Assembly (NCBI GenBank): GCA_039808645.1
Contig: JBDHTL010000012.1
Location: 1-42,096, forward strand
Reading direction: 5' to 3'
Length of the DNA stretch: 42,096 bases
Origin: JAJXWB01 sp039808645
Lineage (GTDB): Bacteria > Pseudomonadota > Alphaproteobacteria > Rhizobiales > Beijerinckiaceae
Shown here one piece after another: positions 24,944 to 32,594 of this stretch. The notes beneath the pieces were generated by a model. The model searched no databases. It worked only from the letters and a program-made list of their open reading frames with translations, and was not told the DNA's origin. Positions within the stretch are counted from its first letter, which is position 1; the number at the start of each line of letters is the position of its first letter. A program made the translations under genes and the position numbers.

Positions 24944-25615
24944 TCAACCCGCGAATGCGGCGTCGGGCAGCTTGTCGATCGCGTCGCCGAGGCGGCGGAT
25001 ATGCGTCTTGGCGGCGGTCTCCGCCTTGCGGCTCGAACCCTCGTCGATCGCGTCGTAGATGGCGCGATAGTCTTCCATGCGCAGATCGTCGTCGACGGTC
25101 GTGTAGGAGCGGAACTGCACGCGGATCAGGTCGACGTTGGTGCGCGGCATCAGCCGGGCGAGTTCGTGATTGGCGCCGATCGTGGTCATGGTCTTGTAGA
25201 ACGCATTGCGCGCACGGGCGAAGCGCAGGAAGTCGCGCTGCACTTCCGGATCGGCGAGGGTCGCATAGGCCTCCGCCATCATCTTGCGATTGGCGCCTTC
25301 CTCGACGCGTTCGGCGGCGAGCCGCGCGGAGAAGCCATTAAGCACTTCGAGCAGGGCGACGAGATCGCGCGTCTCGGCGCGGCTCAGCGAGCGGATGGTC
25401 GCCGAGCGATGCAGGTTCATCGAGACGAGACCCTCGGCGGCCAGTCGGCTCAGCGCCTCGCGCACGGAGCCGCGGCCGACTTCGAAATCGCGCGTCAGGT
25501 CGGCTTCGACCAGGCGCTGGCCCGGCACGTAGCGACCGCGATAGAGGCCGTCGACGATCCCCCGATAGACAACGCCGGGCGACCCGTCACTTTTGGCGGC
25601 AAGCGTTTTGGGCAT
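24944..25615 (-). CDS. GntR-family regulator, FadR/FCD subfamily
   Basis: A 223-residue regulator. Winged helix at about 15-80: YRGIVDGLYRGRYVPGQRLVEADLTRD, then VGRGSVREALSRLAAEGLV. The C-terminal all-helical FCD ligand domain spans about 90-215; FYKTMTTIGANHEL occupies the site where many members have F-H-x-x-L, so one metal-ligand His appears to be Tyr here, while KTHIRRL keeps the later one. It lies directly upstream of the acyl-CoA dehydrogenase operon on the same strand. Matching half-palindromes upstream of itself and of the operon suggest control of both. The effector is probably an acyl or aryl acid derivative, not determined. Confidence 0.92.
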   Translation of the reverse strand: MPKTLAAKSDGSPGVVYRGIVDGLYRGRYVPGQRLVEADLTRDFEVGRGSVREALSRLAAEGLVSMNLHRSATIRSLSRAETRDLVALLEVLNGFSARLAAERVEEGANRKMMAEAYATLADPEVQRDFLRFARARNAFYKTMTTIGANHELARLMPRTNVDLIRVQFRSYTTVDDDLRMEDYRAIYDAIDEGSSRKAETAAKTHIRRLGDAIDKLPDAAFAG

Positions 25616-25629
25616 GGAATGTCACCAAG

Positions 25630-25642
25630 ATCGTCCGACATG
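25630..25642. promoter_or_regulatory. second, weaker GntR operator-like site
   Basis: ATCGTCCGACATG shares the GTC-C-GAC core with the strong palindrome at 24892-24908 and lies 15 bp upstream of the GntR start codon. Arms match imperfectly. Autoregulation by the GntR protein is inferred. Confidence 0.45.
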
Positions 25643-25921
25643 TATTTCATACGGAGCGCATCTTGGCCGTGTCAATCGGACGAGTGTCGGGGTGACCGTC
25701 AGACTTGTGCAAAGCTTTCGCGTCGAGAATCGCCCACGCCCCTTCGCCCGGACGCTTCCGCGGAAGATTGTGCCCTGCAGCATGAGACATGCAATGCGCG
25801 GGCGGGCCGGCGAAGTTGGCGGCGCGGCGCCGCGTGCCGATTGACCGGGCCCGCATCGCCGTCGATGGCGGGCGCGGTCTCGAGGACGCCGGCGGGGATG
25901 CGCTTTTCGTGCAGGGCGAGA
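25643..25921. other. intergenic stretch without a recognisable gene
   Basis: Lies between the crotonase stop (25922) and the GntR promoter. Short open frames exist on both strands, but none has a plausible start, ribosome site or recognisable protein features. A 12-bp palindrome CTTCCGCGGAAG is at 25755-25766. It may be decayed coding DNA or the leader of the GntR gene. Confidence 0.4.
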
Positions 25922-26704
25922 TCAGCGCCCGCTGAAGACCGGCCGGCGCTTCTCCATGAAGGCCCGGCGGCCTTCGGCATAGTCGACGCTGTCGAAACAG
26001 GCGGCGACGCGCTCGGCGATCCTCCTGGGATCGGGCGCGTCGCGGGCGATCTGGTCGATCGTCTCCTTGGCGGCGCGAATGGTCAGCGGCGCGTTCTCGG
26101 CGATAACAGCGCAGAGCGCGGCGACTTCGGCTTCGAGGTGACCGACGGGCACGACGCGGTTGACGAGGCCGATCGCCTGCGCGGCGGCGGAGTCGAAGCG
26201 CGCGCCGGTAAACAGGATTTCCTTGGCCTTGGCAGGCCCGACGAGCGACACGAGATCGCGCACGGAATGGGGCGGATAGGCGATGCCGAGCCGGGCGGCC
26301 GGAATGGCGTAGAGGGAATTGTCGGCGGCGATGCGCAGGTCCGCCTTCATGGCGATGGCGACGCCGCCGCCGAAGCAGAACCCCTGGATCATGGCCACCA
26401 TCGGCTTGTCGAAGGCGCCGAGCGCCGTCCAGGCGCCGTCGGTGGCCTTCGCATATTCGGCCGCGGCCGCGGCGTCCGAGCGATGGGCGTCGAACTCGGA
26501 AATGTCGGCGCCGGAGACAAAGGCCGTGTCGCCCGCCCCGCGCAGGACGACGACGCGGACCTGCGGATCGGCGCCGAAGCGCTCGAGCGCCGCCGTCAGG
26601 CCGGTCCACATGCCGAGCGACATGGCGTTGCGGCGCTTCTGGTTGTCGAAGACCACCCAGCCGATCGGCCCCTCAGTCCGCGCCTCGATCCTGCCCGCGC
26701 TCAT
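25922..26704 (-). CDS. crotonase-family protein lacking both catalytic glutamates
   Basis: A 260-residue crotonase-fold protein with oxyanion-hole segments GDTAFVSGADISEF and IQGFCFGGGVAIAMKAD. Both glutamates of enoyl-CoA hydratase are missing: the first is Ala in GGGVAIA, and the second is Ala in IPAARLGIAY. It therefore probably does not hydrate enoyl-CoA by the standard mechanism. The FSGR end is typical of short crotonases. Start at 26704 is supported by AGGGAG 6-7 bases upstream; an earlier ATG lacks a site. Same strand as the GntR gene and operon, separated by 306 bp. Confidence 0.87.
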   Translation of the reverse strand: MSAGRIEARTEGPIGWVVFDNQKRRNAMSLGMWTGLTAALERFGADPQVRVVVLRGAGDTAFVSGADISEFDAHRSDAAAAAEYAKATDGAWTALGAFDKPMVAMIQGFCFGGGVAIAMKADLRIAADNSLYAIPAARLGIAYPPHSVRDLVSLVGPAKAKEILFTGARFDSAAAQAIGLVNRVVPVGHLEAEVAALCAVIAENAPLTIRAAKETIDQIARDAPDPRRIAERVAACFDSVDYAEGRRAFMEKRRPVFSGR

Positions 26705-26871
26705 GTCGGCTCCCTGTTCCCCGTGCAGGCGGGCAAGAGACGGCATGCGCGCGCGAAACTCAAGGCTGCAGATTGGGCGGGTCGCGATTGATGCAGCGCA
26801 ATGTATCGCGCGGCAAAAAGGGCGACCGATGCGACGCGGCTGAGCCGACCCGCGACCTGGAGAACAGATTT

Positions 26872-27687
26872 ATGCGCAACCTGCTCGTGCACCTCGATTC
26901 AAGCGCCCAGGCGAAAGGCCGCCTCGAACTGGCGGCCACGCTCGCCCGCCGCATGGGGTCGCGGCTCGTCGGCGTCTTCGCGCAGACGCAGCGCTCGGTC
27001 AGTTCGGGCGTCGTGGCGGCCTGGCCGCCGGCCGAATATGTCGCCGCCCGCGAAGCGGCCGAGGCAGCGTTCACGGCGGCGACGGAAGGGCTCGCCGACC
27101 GCGCGTTCATGGATCTCAACCGCGGCGAGGATTCCGACATCATCGTGCAGGCGATCGACCTCGCCCGCCATTTCGACCTGTTCGTCTGCAGCCAGCCGAT
27201 CCCGGACACGCATTTCGTGCCGAGCGATCTGATCGAACGGATCGTCATCGACTCCGGCCGTCCGGCGCTGGTCGTCCCCTATGTCGGGCATTTTGCCGAC
27301 GCCGGCCGCCGGCCGATGTTCGCCTGGAACGATTCCCGCGAGGCCGCCCGCGCCTTCGTCGACGGCCTCCGCATCACGGCCAGGGACGCGCAGGCCGTGG
27401 TCGTCTCCGTCTCCAAGCCCGGCGATCCCGCGATCGAATATCGCAAGTCTTCGTTGGAACTGGCTGTCGCCCATCTCAAGGCGCACGGGATCGAGGCCCG
27501 GGCCGATCAGGCGCTCGCCTCCGGCATCGGGCTCATGGACGCCCTGCTGAACGAAGCGGCGGACTGCTCGGCCGATCTGCTCGTCATCGGCGCGTTCGGC
27601 GGCCAGGGCTATCCGCGCTTCTCGCGCGGCTCCGGGTCGCGATTCATGCTCAAGCACATGACGCTTCCCGTGCTGCTGTCGCACTGA
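26872..27687 (+). CDS. universal stress protein, two tandem Usp domains
   Basis: A 271-residue cytoplasmic protein of two UspA folds. The first (1-140) opens MRNLLVHLDSS and is degenerate in nucleotide-binding residues. The second (about 150-271) ends with the ATP-binding pattern G-x2-G-x9-G-S, seen as GAFGGQGYPRFSRGSGSR, followed by LPVLLSH. Such tandem proteins respond to starvation or redox stress. Start 26872 is chosen because it begins the Usp fold and has GGAGA upstream. It stands alone, divergent from the crotonase gene. Confidence 0.9.
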   Translation: MRNLLVHLDSSAQAKGRLELAATLARRMGSRLVGVFAQTQRSVSSGVVAAWPPAEYVAAREAAEAAFTAATEGLADRAFMDLNRGEDSDIIVQAIDLARHFDLFVCSQPIPDTHFVPSDLIERIVIDSGRPALVVPYVGHFADAGRRPMFAWNDSREAARAFVDGLRITARDAQAVVVSVSKPGDPAIEYRKSSLELAVAHLKAHGIEARADQALASGIGLMDALLNEAADCSADLLVIGAFGGQGYPRFSRGSGSRFMLKHMTLPVLLSH

Positions 27688-27856
27688 GCGCGGAGGCATC
27701 TCCAGAAGTGTGTCAGGATCGCGGCGGGCCGTGGCGCGCCGCGATCATGGTTAACAGACGATTTGCGCTTGCGTCGAAGTGGAACGGCAAACCGCGCCGA
27801 TCGCCTCTAAACTAAAGATTTTTCACGAATTTTTGGGTTTTTCACGGGGCTCGCGT

Positions 27857-27871
27857 TTAGGCAAATCTTAA
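27857..27871 (+). promoter_or_regulatory. CtrA-like box upstream of sciP
   Basis: TTAG-N7-TTAA (spacer GCAAATC), one mismatch to the TTAA-N7-TTAA core, ends 55 bp before the sciP ATG. A weaker site, TTAA-N7-TTTG, lies at 27751-27765. The stretch around them is AT-rich (T-runs at 27815-27842), unlike the rest of the window, as expected for a promoter. Confidence 0.5.
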
Positions 27872-27926
27872 GCGAGCGCCTCTAGAGTTGCACTCGAAGT
27901 GGTCAGTCGAGTGTGTGAGTAATCTT

Positions 27927-28202
27927 ATGACCGAAGCCTACCGCCCAAGGGTGAAGTATGTGATCGGACCGGACGGCAGCCCGTTGACCGTCGCCGACCT
28001 GCCGCCGCCCTCGACCAAGCGCTGGGTCATTCGCCGCAAGGCCGAAGTCGTGGCGGCCGTGCGCGGCGGCCTGCTGTCGCTGGAAGACGCCTGCAGCCGC
28101 TACACGCTGACCGTCGACGAATTCCTCAGCTGGCAGATGTCGATCGACCAGCATGGCCTGGCCGGCCTGCGCACGACGCGGATACAACAGTACCGCGCCT
28201 GA
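27927..28202 (+). CDS. sciP: CtrA inhibitor protein SciP (DUF1153)
   Basis: A 91-residue helix-turn-helix protein nearly identical in its core to the SciP family: RPRVKYVIGPDGSPLT, then TKRWVIRRKAEVVAAVRGGL and ACSRYTLTVDEFLSWQ, and the end GLRTTRIQQYR. In Caulobacter SciP binds CtrA on DNA and blocks activation of late genes such as the flagellar ones. The gene lies about 2 kb from ctrA in this window and is followed by a strong terminator. Start 27927 is chosen to match known lengths; an upstream TTG would add 13 residues. The ribosome site is weak. Confidence 0.92.
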   Translation: MTEAYRPRVKYVIGPDGSPLTVADLPPPSTKRWVIRRKAEVVAAVRGGLLSLEDACSRYTLTVDEFLSWQMSIDQHGLAGLRTTRIQQYRA

Positions 28203-28219
28203 TTCTTGCTGCAGCGAAC

Positions 28220-28252
28220 AAAAAGAGCGCCGGCGCCGCCGGCGCTCTTTTT
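28220..28252. terminator. bidirectional intrinsic terminator
   Basis: A perfect inverted repeat centred at 28236: A5 then GAGCGCCGGCG pairing with CGCCGGCGCTC then T5. It has T-runs on both strands, so it can end sciP (plus) and the YbhN-type gene (minus), which converge here. Confidence 0.92.
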
Positions 28253-28269
28253 GTTTGGGTGCGCGGACT

Positions 28270-29268
28270 TCAGGCGGGTCCGGCCCCTTCGCTCTTCTTC
28301 CGTTCCTCGCCTTCGCGCATGACTTCCATCAGCCGCTGACGCTCGAACAGGATGACGACGACGAGCGCGATGGCGAGCGGGATCAGCAGGTAGAAGAGGC
28401 GGAACACGAGCAGCGCGGCCAGCACCTTGCTCTTGGCGAGCACGGGCAGGGCCTTGATGAAGACGAGCTCGAACACGCCGAGGCCGCCCGGCGCGTTCGA
28501 CACGAGGCCTGCCGAGAAGGAGGCGAGGAAGACCGCCAGCACGACGAAGAAGCTGATGTCCGCTTCGGGGGGAAGCGCGAAATAGATGATGCCGGCCGCG
28601 CCGAGCAGCTCCATCGGCGCGGCGATCATCTGGCGCGCGGTGATCTCGGGCCGGGGATATTCCAGCCTGAACTTGCCGAGCTGGCGCGGCTTGAAGCGCA
28701 GGATCGACCCGGCGGCGTACAGCGCGACCATGGCGAGCAGGCCGAGCCCGAGCAGCCGCGAGGTGTCCACGTTGGTCAGCGCGTCCGGCAGCATGCCCTT
28801 GAGACGCTGCAATTGCTCGGGCTCGAAGACGAGCACGAGGCCGCCGAGCAGGATCGTGCCCAGGAAGAAGGTGAAGGAGCACAGAGCGACGAGGATCGCG
28901 ACCTGCGCGGCGTCGAGCCCCTTGCTCGAATAGGCGCGGTAGCGAACCATCGCGCCGGAAAAGACCGAGGCGCCGATATTGTGCGAGAGGGCGTAGGTCG
29001 TGAACGAACAGACCGATACGAAGAACCACGAAATGTGCTTCACGCCGAGGTGGAGCAGGGCGATCCGGTCGTACCAGGCGAGCGCGGCGTAGGCGACCAG
29101 CGTGGACAGGGCGGCCAGCAGATAGCGATGCGGCGGAATGGCCTTGAGCGCGGCGATCACGTCCTGACGCACCGACTCGCCGCGAAACTCGCGGGCCAGA
29201 AGCCAGAAGGCGACGAGCACGGCGACCATGCCGAGCGCCGGCCAGAAATAGTCGAGGGCGCGCTTCAT
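28270..29268 (-). CDS. YbhN/UPF0104-family membrane protein (lysylphosphatidylglycerol synthase TM-like)
   Basis: Integral membrane protein of 332 residues with about eight hydrophobic helices. Family marks include the ISWFFVSVCSFTTYALSHNIG-like region with SHNIGASVFSGAMVRYRAY, then FSAGLVSNAPGGLGVFELVF. These match the flippase-like part of lysyl-phosphatidylglycerol synthases (MprF) without the catalytic domain. A role in lipid or glycolipid movement is known only for some relatives. The charged C-terminus (EGEERKKSEG) is cytoplasmic. Start 29268 has AGGA 5 bases upstream; an ATG two codons earlier is possible. Neighbours are cell-cycle genes, but no link is known. Confidence 0.85.
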   Translation of the reverse strand: MKRALDYFWPALGMVAVLVAFWLLAREFRGESVRQDVIAALKAIPPHRYLLAALSTLVAYAALAWYDRIALLHLGVKHISWFFVSVCSFTTYALSHNIGASVFSGAMVRYRAYSSKGLDAAQVAILVALCSFTFFLGTILLGGLVLVFEPEQLQRLKGMLPDALTNVDTSRLLGLGLLAMVALYAAGSILRFKPRQLGKFRLEYPRPEITARQMIAAPMELLGAAGIIYFALPPEADISFFVVLAVFLASFSAGLVSNAPGGLGVFELVFIKALPVLAKSKVLAALLVFRLFYLLIPLAIALVVVILFERQRLMEVMREGEERKKSEGAGPA

Positions 29269-29346
29269 TTGCATCCTGCGCCCGACAGCCGGGCCCTGCG
29301 GGAACCCATGCACGACGCGTCCCGGCTCCGCAAGCCAGACCCATGC

Positions 29347-29369
29347 AAAAACGCCGCCCGGAGGCGGCG
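29347..29369 (-). terminator. intrinsic terminator downstream of fliJ
   Basis: On the minus strand a 7-bp GC stem (CGCCGCC with GGCGGCG) and a 4-base loop is followed by five T. It lies 25 bp after the fliJ stop and before the YbhN-type gene, and so separates the two minus-strand units. Confidence 0.8.
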
Positions 29370-29394
29370 CTCTCATCGTTCCGAATTTCCTGCG

Positions 29395-29799
29395 TCAGGC
29401 GCGGGCGGCGCGCAGGCCCATGAGACCCATGTCGGCCGGCCGCAGCACGTCGGCCAGGCGGTCGGTCGCCTTTTCGCGGCCTTCCAGGTTCTCGGCCTTG
29501 GACACTTCCGCCATCGCCTCGTCGAGCCGGGCCTTGGCCTCGTCGAGCTGGCCGCGCAGCTCCTCGATCGAACTGAGCAGATTGTCGCGACGGCTGCGCG
29601 CGGCGCGCGCGTAGGTCGGATAGGCGAAGTGGCTGGGGTCGGAAATGCGGGCACGCTGTTCCTCGGCGGCGATTTCGCGGTCGAGATCGCCGGCCATCCG
29701 ATTGAACTCGGCGATCATGAGTTCGAGCTGCGTCACGCGTCGGCGCTTTTCGTCCGCCTGAAAGCGCTTCAATCTCAGCAAGGTATCCCGCGACTTCAT
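29395..29799 (-). CDS. fliJ: FliJ-like flagellar export coiled-coil protein
   Basis: A 134-residue protein that is almost entirely helical with heptads (MKSRDTLLRLKRFQADEKRRRVTQLE, then LLSSIEELRGQLDEAKARLDEA). This opening, small size and divergent position from ctrA match the FliJ found beside ctrA in Hyphomicrobiales, a cytoplasmic chaperone of the flagellar type III export apparatus. No other flagellar gene is in the window. FliJ proteins diverge strongly, so the name rests on the N-terminal pattern and context. Confidence 0.78.
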   Translation of the reverse strand: MKSRDTLLRLKRFQADEKRRRVTQLELMIAEFNRMAGDLDREIAAEEQRARISDPSHFAYPTYARAARSRRDNLLSSIEELRGQLDEAKARLDEAMAEVSKAENLEGREKATDRLADVLRPADMGLMGLRAARA

Positions 29800-30266
29800 T
29801 ACACGGCACTCCAGGACGACAGTCCGAACTCGTTGTGGTTACGCATTAGCCATGATCCGCGAGACGTCGCGACTATGGACATCGGAGGTTGCTCGTTGGT
29901 TACCCGACGAAGGCGCTGGACAAAAAAATCGGCAGAGGCGACTGTCGAAATCAGCGATTCGGTTCGGCGCGCGGCGGTCCGCAGGCGACGGCCTAACCAT
30001 TCGTTAACTCGTTTGCTTAACAGTTCTTTGCGTCCGGCGGAAAACCGACCGCGCGCAGGCCGGGACGATTCCGTTGCGTCAGCTTGGGCGTTTGCCGCGG
30101 GGGATCGGCGTACGCCTGAAGCGCTGGTTCGCCCAAACGGTTTCTTAACCATTCGGGCCGTAGAGTTAACGGAAGATCGATTTCGGGTTTGAGGATTATG
30201 CCGGGCGCCGCGCGCCTGGGGCGGGACATCCGCCCGGCGCCGTGCGGGGAAGGGTGGGGACAGCTG
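29800..30266. promoter_or_regulatory. ctrA/fliJ divergent regulatory region
   Basis: A 467-bp gap without a gene. CTAA-CCATTCG-TTAAC at 29993-30008 is a near-consensus CtrA box. Further TTAAC half-sites start at 30004 (part of it), 30017, 30145 and 30166; the one at 30145 on the other strand reads TTAA-N7-TTTG. Two GANTC sequences, the target of the cell-cycle methylase CcrM, lie at 29956-29960 and 30067-30071. The set resembles the autoregulated, methylation-sensitive ctrA promoter known in Caulobacter. Which site serves which gene is not shown. Confidence 0.65.
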
Positions 30267-30968
30267 ATGCGCGTATTACTGATCGAAGACGACAGCGCCA
30301 CGGCGCAAAGCATCGAACTGATGCTGAAGTCCGAGAACTTCAACGTCTACACGACCGATCTCGGCGAAGAGGGCATCGATCTCGGCAAGCTCTACGACTA
30401 CGACATCATCCTGCTGGATCTGAATCTGCCGGACATGTCGGGCTACGAGGTGCTGCGGACGCTGCGCGTCGCCAAGGTCAAGACGCCGATCCTGATTCTC
30501 TCGGGTCTCGCCGGCATCGAGGACAAGGTGAAGGGCCTCGGCTTCGGCGCTGACGACTATCTCACCAAGCCGTTCCACAAGGACGAACTGGTCGCGCGCA
30601 TCCACGCGATCGTGCGCCGCTCCAAGGGCCATGCGCAATCGGTCATCACGACCGGCGATCTCGTCGTCAATCTCGACCAGAAGACGGTGGAGGTCGACAG
30701 CGCCCGCGTGCATCTGACCGGCAAGGAATACCAGATGCTCGAGCTGCTCTCGCTGCGCAAGGGCACGACGCTCACCAAGGAGATGTTCCTCAACCATCTC
30801 TACGGCGGCATGGACGAGCCGGAACTCAAGATCATCGACGTCTTCATCTGCAAGCTGCGCAAGAAGCTCGCCAACGCGAGCCAGGGCCGCAACTACATCG
30901 AGACGGTCTGGGGCCGCGGCTACGTGCTGCGCGAGCCCAACGAGGCGGACGAACGCTTCACGGCCTGA
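30267..30968 (+). CDS. ctrA: cell-cycle response regulator CtrA
   Basis: A 233-residue OmpR-type regulator that drives and represses cell-cycle, flagellar and division genes in Alphaproteobacteria. Receiver: IEDDSATAQSIELMLKSE at the start, phospho-acceptor Asp51 in LLDLNLPDMSGYE, LILSG, and TKPFHKDELVARI. DNA-binding half: VHLTGKEYQMLELLSLRKG and MDEPELKIIDVFICKLRKKL, almost invariant in CtrA. The end reads DERFTA rather than the AA degradation tag of Caulobacter CtrA. Start 30267 has GGGGA upstream and begins MRVLLIED as in homologues. Phosphate would arrive through ChpT, encoded at 36257. Confidence 0.98.
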   Translation: MRVLLIEDDSATAQSIELMLKSENFNVYTTDLGEEGIDLGKLYDYDIILLDLNLPDMSGYEVLRTLRVAKVKTPILILSGLAGIEDKVKGLGFGADDYLTKPFHKDELVARIHAIVRRSKGHAQSVITTGDLVVNLDQKTVEVDSARVHLTGKEYQMLELLSLRKGTTLTKEMFLNHLYGGMDEPELKIIDVFICKLRKKLANASQGRNYIETVWGRGYVLREPNEADERFTA

Positions 30969-30982
30969 CCCTTCGGGCGCCT

Positions 30983-31019
30983 GCAAAAAACCCCGCGGAG
31001 CGATCCGCGGGGTTTTTGC
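30983..31019. terminator. bidirectional intrinsic terminator after ctrA
   Basis: GCAAAAA-CCCCGCGGA then gcga then TCCGCGGGG-TTTTTGC: a long GC stem with A-run before and T-run after, able to end ctrA (plus) and the che operon (minus, cheR stop at 31035). Confidence 0.92.
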
Positions 31020-31034
31020 TTGTCGAGGGCCGCG

Positions 31035-31877
31035 TCAGGAATTGACGACGAGCCGCATGTTTCCCCGCTTCTGCGGCCTGTGCGTGAACAGGCCCGCAAA
31101 GCCCGGCGTCGGCGTGAAATCCTCGCTCAGGCCGACGATCGTCTCCGTCGCGCCGAGCAGGAGATGGCCCTCCGGGGCGAGTTGCGCCGAAATGCGACGC
31201 AGAATGTCGCGCCGGCGTTCGACATCCATGTACATGAGCACGTTGCGGCACAGCACGACGTCGAAATGGCCGAGCGCGCTGAAGTCAGACACCAGATTGA
31301 CGTGGCGGAAGTCGATCGCCGCCTGGAGATGTTCGGAGACGCGCCAGCCCGCGGCGTCCTTGCGGAAATAGCGCAGCAGCATGGCGGTCGGCAGGCCGCG
31401 CTGGACCTCGAATTGCGAATAAATCCCGGCCCGCGCGGCGGCAAGCGCGGCGTGCGAGACGTCGGACGCGACGATATCGACGCGCCAGCCGGCAAAGTCG
31501 CGCGCCAGGTCGTCGATGACCATGGCGATCGAATAGGGTTCCTGCCCGGTCGCGCAGGCCGCGCTCCAGATGCGCAGGTTCCGGAAGTCGCGGCGCGTTT
31601 CCTTGAGCCTCGGCAGCACGATGCCGCGCATCGCCTCGAAAGGCGCGCGGTCGCGAAAGAACAGCGTCTCGCAGGTGACCATCGCATCGACGGTCTTGTT
31701 CATCAGAACGGGATCGAGGCCGGCGCGCAGGCGACGGACGAAATCCTCCGGATCGGCGAAGCCGCAATCGACCATCAGCGCTGAGAGCCGGGCCTCGATC
31801 GAAGAGCGGCGGCGCGGATCGACGGCCATCCCGATGCGTTCGCCAAGCACCCGCGCGAGTTCGTCGAAGGCGTTCAT
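31035..31877 (-). CDS. cheR: chemotaxis protein methyltransferase
   Basis: Methylates glutamates of chemoreceptors using S-adenosylmethionine. 280 residues: the N-terminal helical domain (1-75) contains NKTVDAMVTCETLFFRD, and the methyltransferase domain has WSAACATGQEPYSIAM and DVVLCRNVLMYMDVE, both canonical. The C-terminal 20 residues are basic. The start overlaps the cheB stop (ATGA). It is the last gene of the che operon and faces the ctrA terminator. Confidence 0.95.
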   Translation of the reverse strand: MNAFDELARVLGERIGMAVDPRRRSSIEARLSALMVDCGFADPEDFVRRLRAGLDPVLMNKTVDAMVTCETLFFRDRAPFEAMRGIVLPRLKETRRDFRNLRIWSAACATGQEPYSIAMVIDDLARDFAGWRVDIVASDVSHAALAAARAGIYSQFEVQRGLPTAMLLRYFRKDAAGWRVSEHLQAAIDFRHVNLVSDFSALGHFDVVLCRNVLMYMDVERRRDILRRISAQLAPEGHLLLGATETIVGLSEDFTPTPGFAGLFTHRPQKRGNMRLVVNS

Positions 31878-32560
31878 GGCGCCTCCGATTTCTGCGAGCC
31901 GCCGAGGCGGAAGGCGATGGCGTCGGCGAGCTGGGCGATCGGCGCGACGGCCGCGGCGAGACCCGCGCGCGCGACGGCGCCCGGCATGCCCCAGACGGCG
32001 CTGGACGCCTCGTCCTGGACGATCACGCTTCCGCCGGCGGCGACGATCCGGCGCGAGCCTTCCAGGCCGTCCGCGCCCATGCCCGTCAACACGACGCCGA
32101 GCGCGCCGGGGCCGAAGGCGTCGGCCGCGGAGCGGAACAGGACGTCGACCGCGGGCTTGCAGAAATTCTCCGGCGGCCCGTCGAAATGAGCCAGCGCGTA
32201 ATAGGGGCCGACGCGCACGACCTTGAGATGCACGTCGCCGGGCGCGAAATAGATGCGGCCGGGGCGAAGCTCCTCGCCGTTGATCGCGGCGCTCGTCGGC
32301 ATGGAGGTCAATTGCGCGATCTGACCGGTCACGACGTCGGTGAAATTGGTCGGCATGTGCAGCACGACGACGACGGGAATGTCCTTCAGTCGCGGCCCGA
32401 TGCGGGGAAGAAGCGCGGCCAGCGCCTGAGGGCCGCCGGTCGAGGCGCCGACGACGAGCGCGCGGGGCGTGAGAACGGAAAAGCGGCGCAGTTCGAATTG
32501 GCCGCGAGCGCCGGAGGCGGCGTCGAGGGCGGATGCGCGGACTGAAACCAATTTGTTCAT
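31874..32560 (-). CDS. cheB: CheB methylesterase, catalytic domain only
   Basis: Receptor glutamate methylesterase/deamidase. Ser40 (GASTGGPQ), His68 (VVLHMPTNF) and Asp164 (TGMGADGLEG) form the triad. At 228 residues it lacks the N-terminal receiver domain of standard CheB (about 350), replaced by about 30 residues without fold signals, so CheA phosphorylation cannot activate it in the usual way. Start: ATG at 32560; the codon before it is TTG. The stop overlaps the cheR start, a coupled pair. It follows cheY after 34 bp, whose protein is a separate receiver. Confidence 0.92.
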   Translation of the reverse strand: MNKLVSVRASALDAASGARGQFELRRFSVLTPRALVVGASTGGPQALAALLPRIGPRLKDIPVVVVLHMPTNFTDVVTGQIAQLTSMPTSAAINGEELRPGRIYFAPGDVHLKVVRVGPYYALAHFDGPPENFCKPAVDVLFRSAADAFGPGALGVVLTGMGADGLEGSRRIVAAGGSVIVQDEASSAVWGMPGAVARAGLAAAVAPIAQLADAIAFRLGGSQKSEAP

Positions 32561-32594
32561 CAACCAGCTTTCGAAAAGAATGCGGACCGCAAGT

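Noticed and set aside
25643..25921. A small gene on either strand of this gap
   Set aside because: No start with a ribosome site and no recognisable protein pattern in any frame.
28153..30192. Long plus-strand open frame (679 codons) across the YbhN-type gene, fliJ and the ctrA promoter
   Set aside because: Low-complexity translation, crosses two terminators and the ctrA regulatory region; opposite-strand genes have real motifs.
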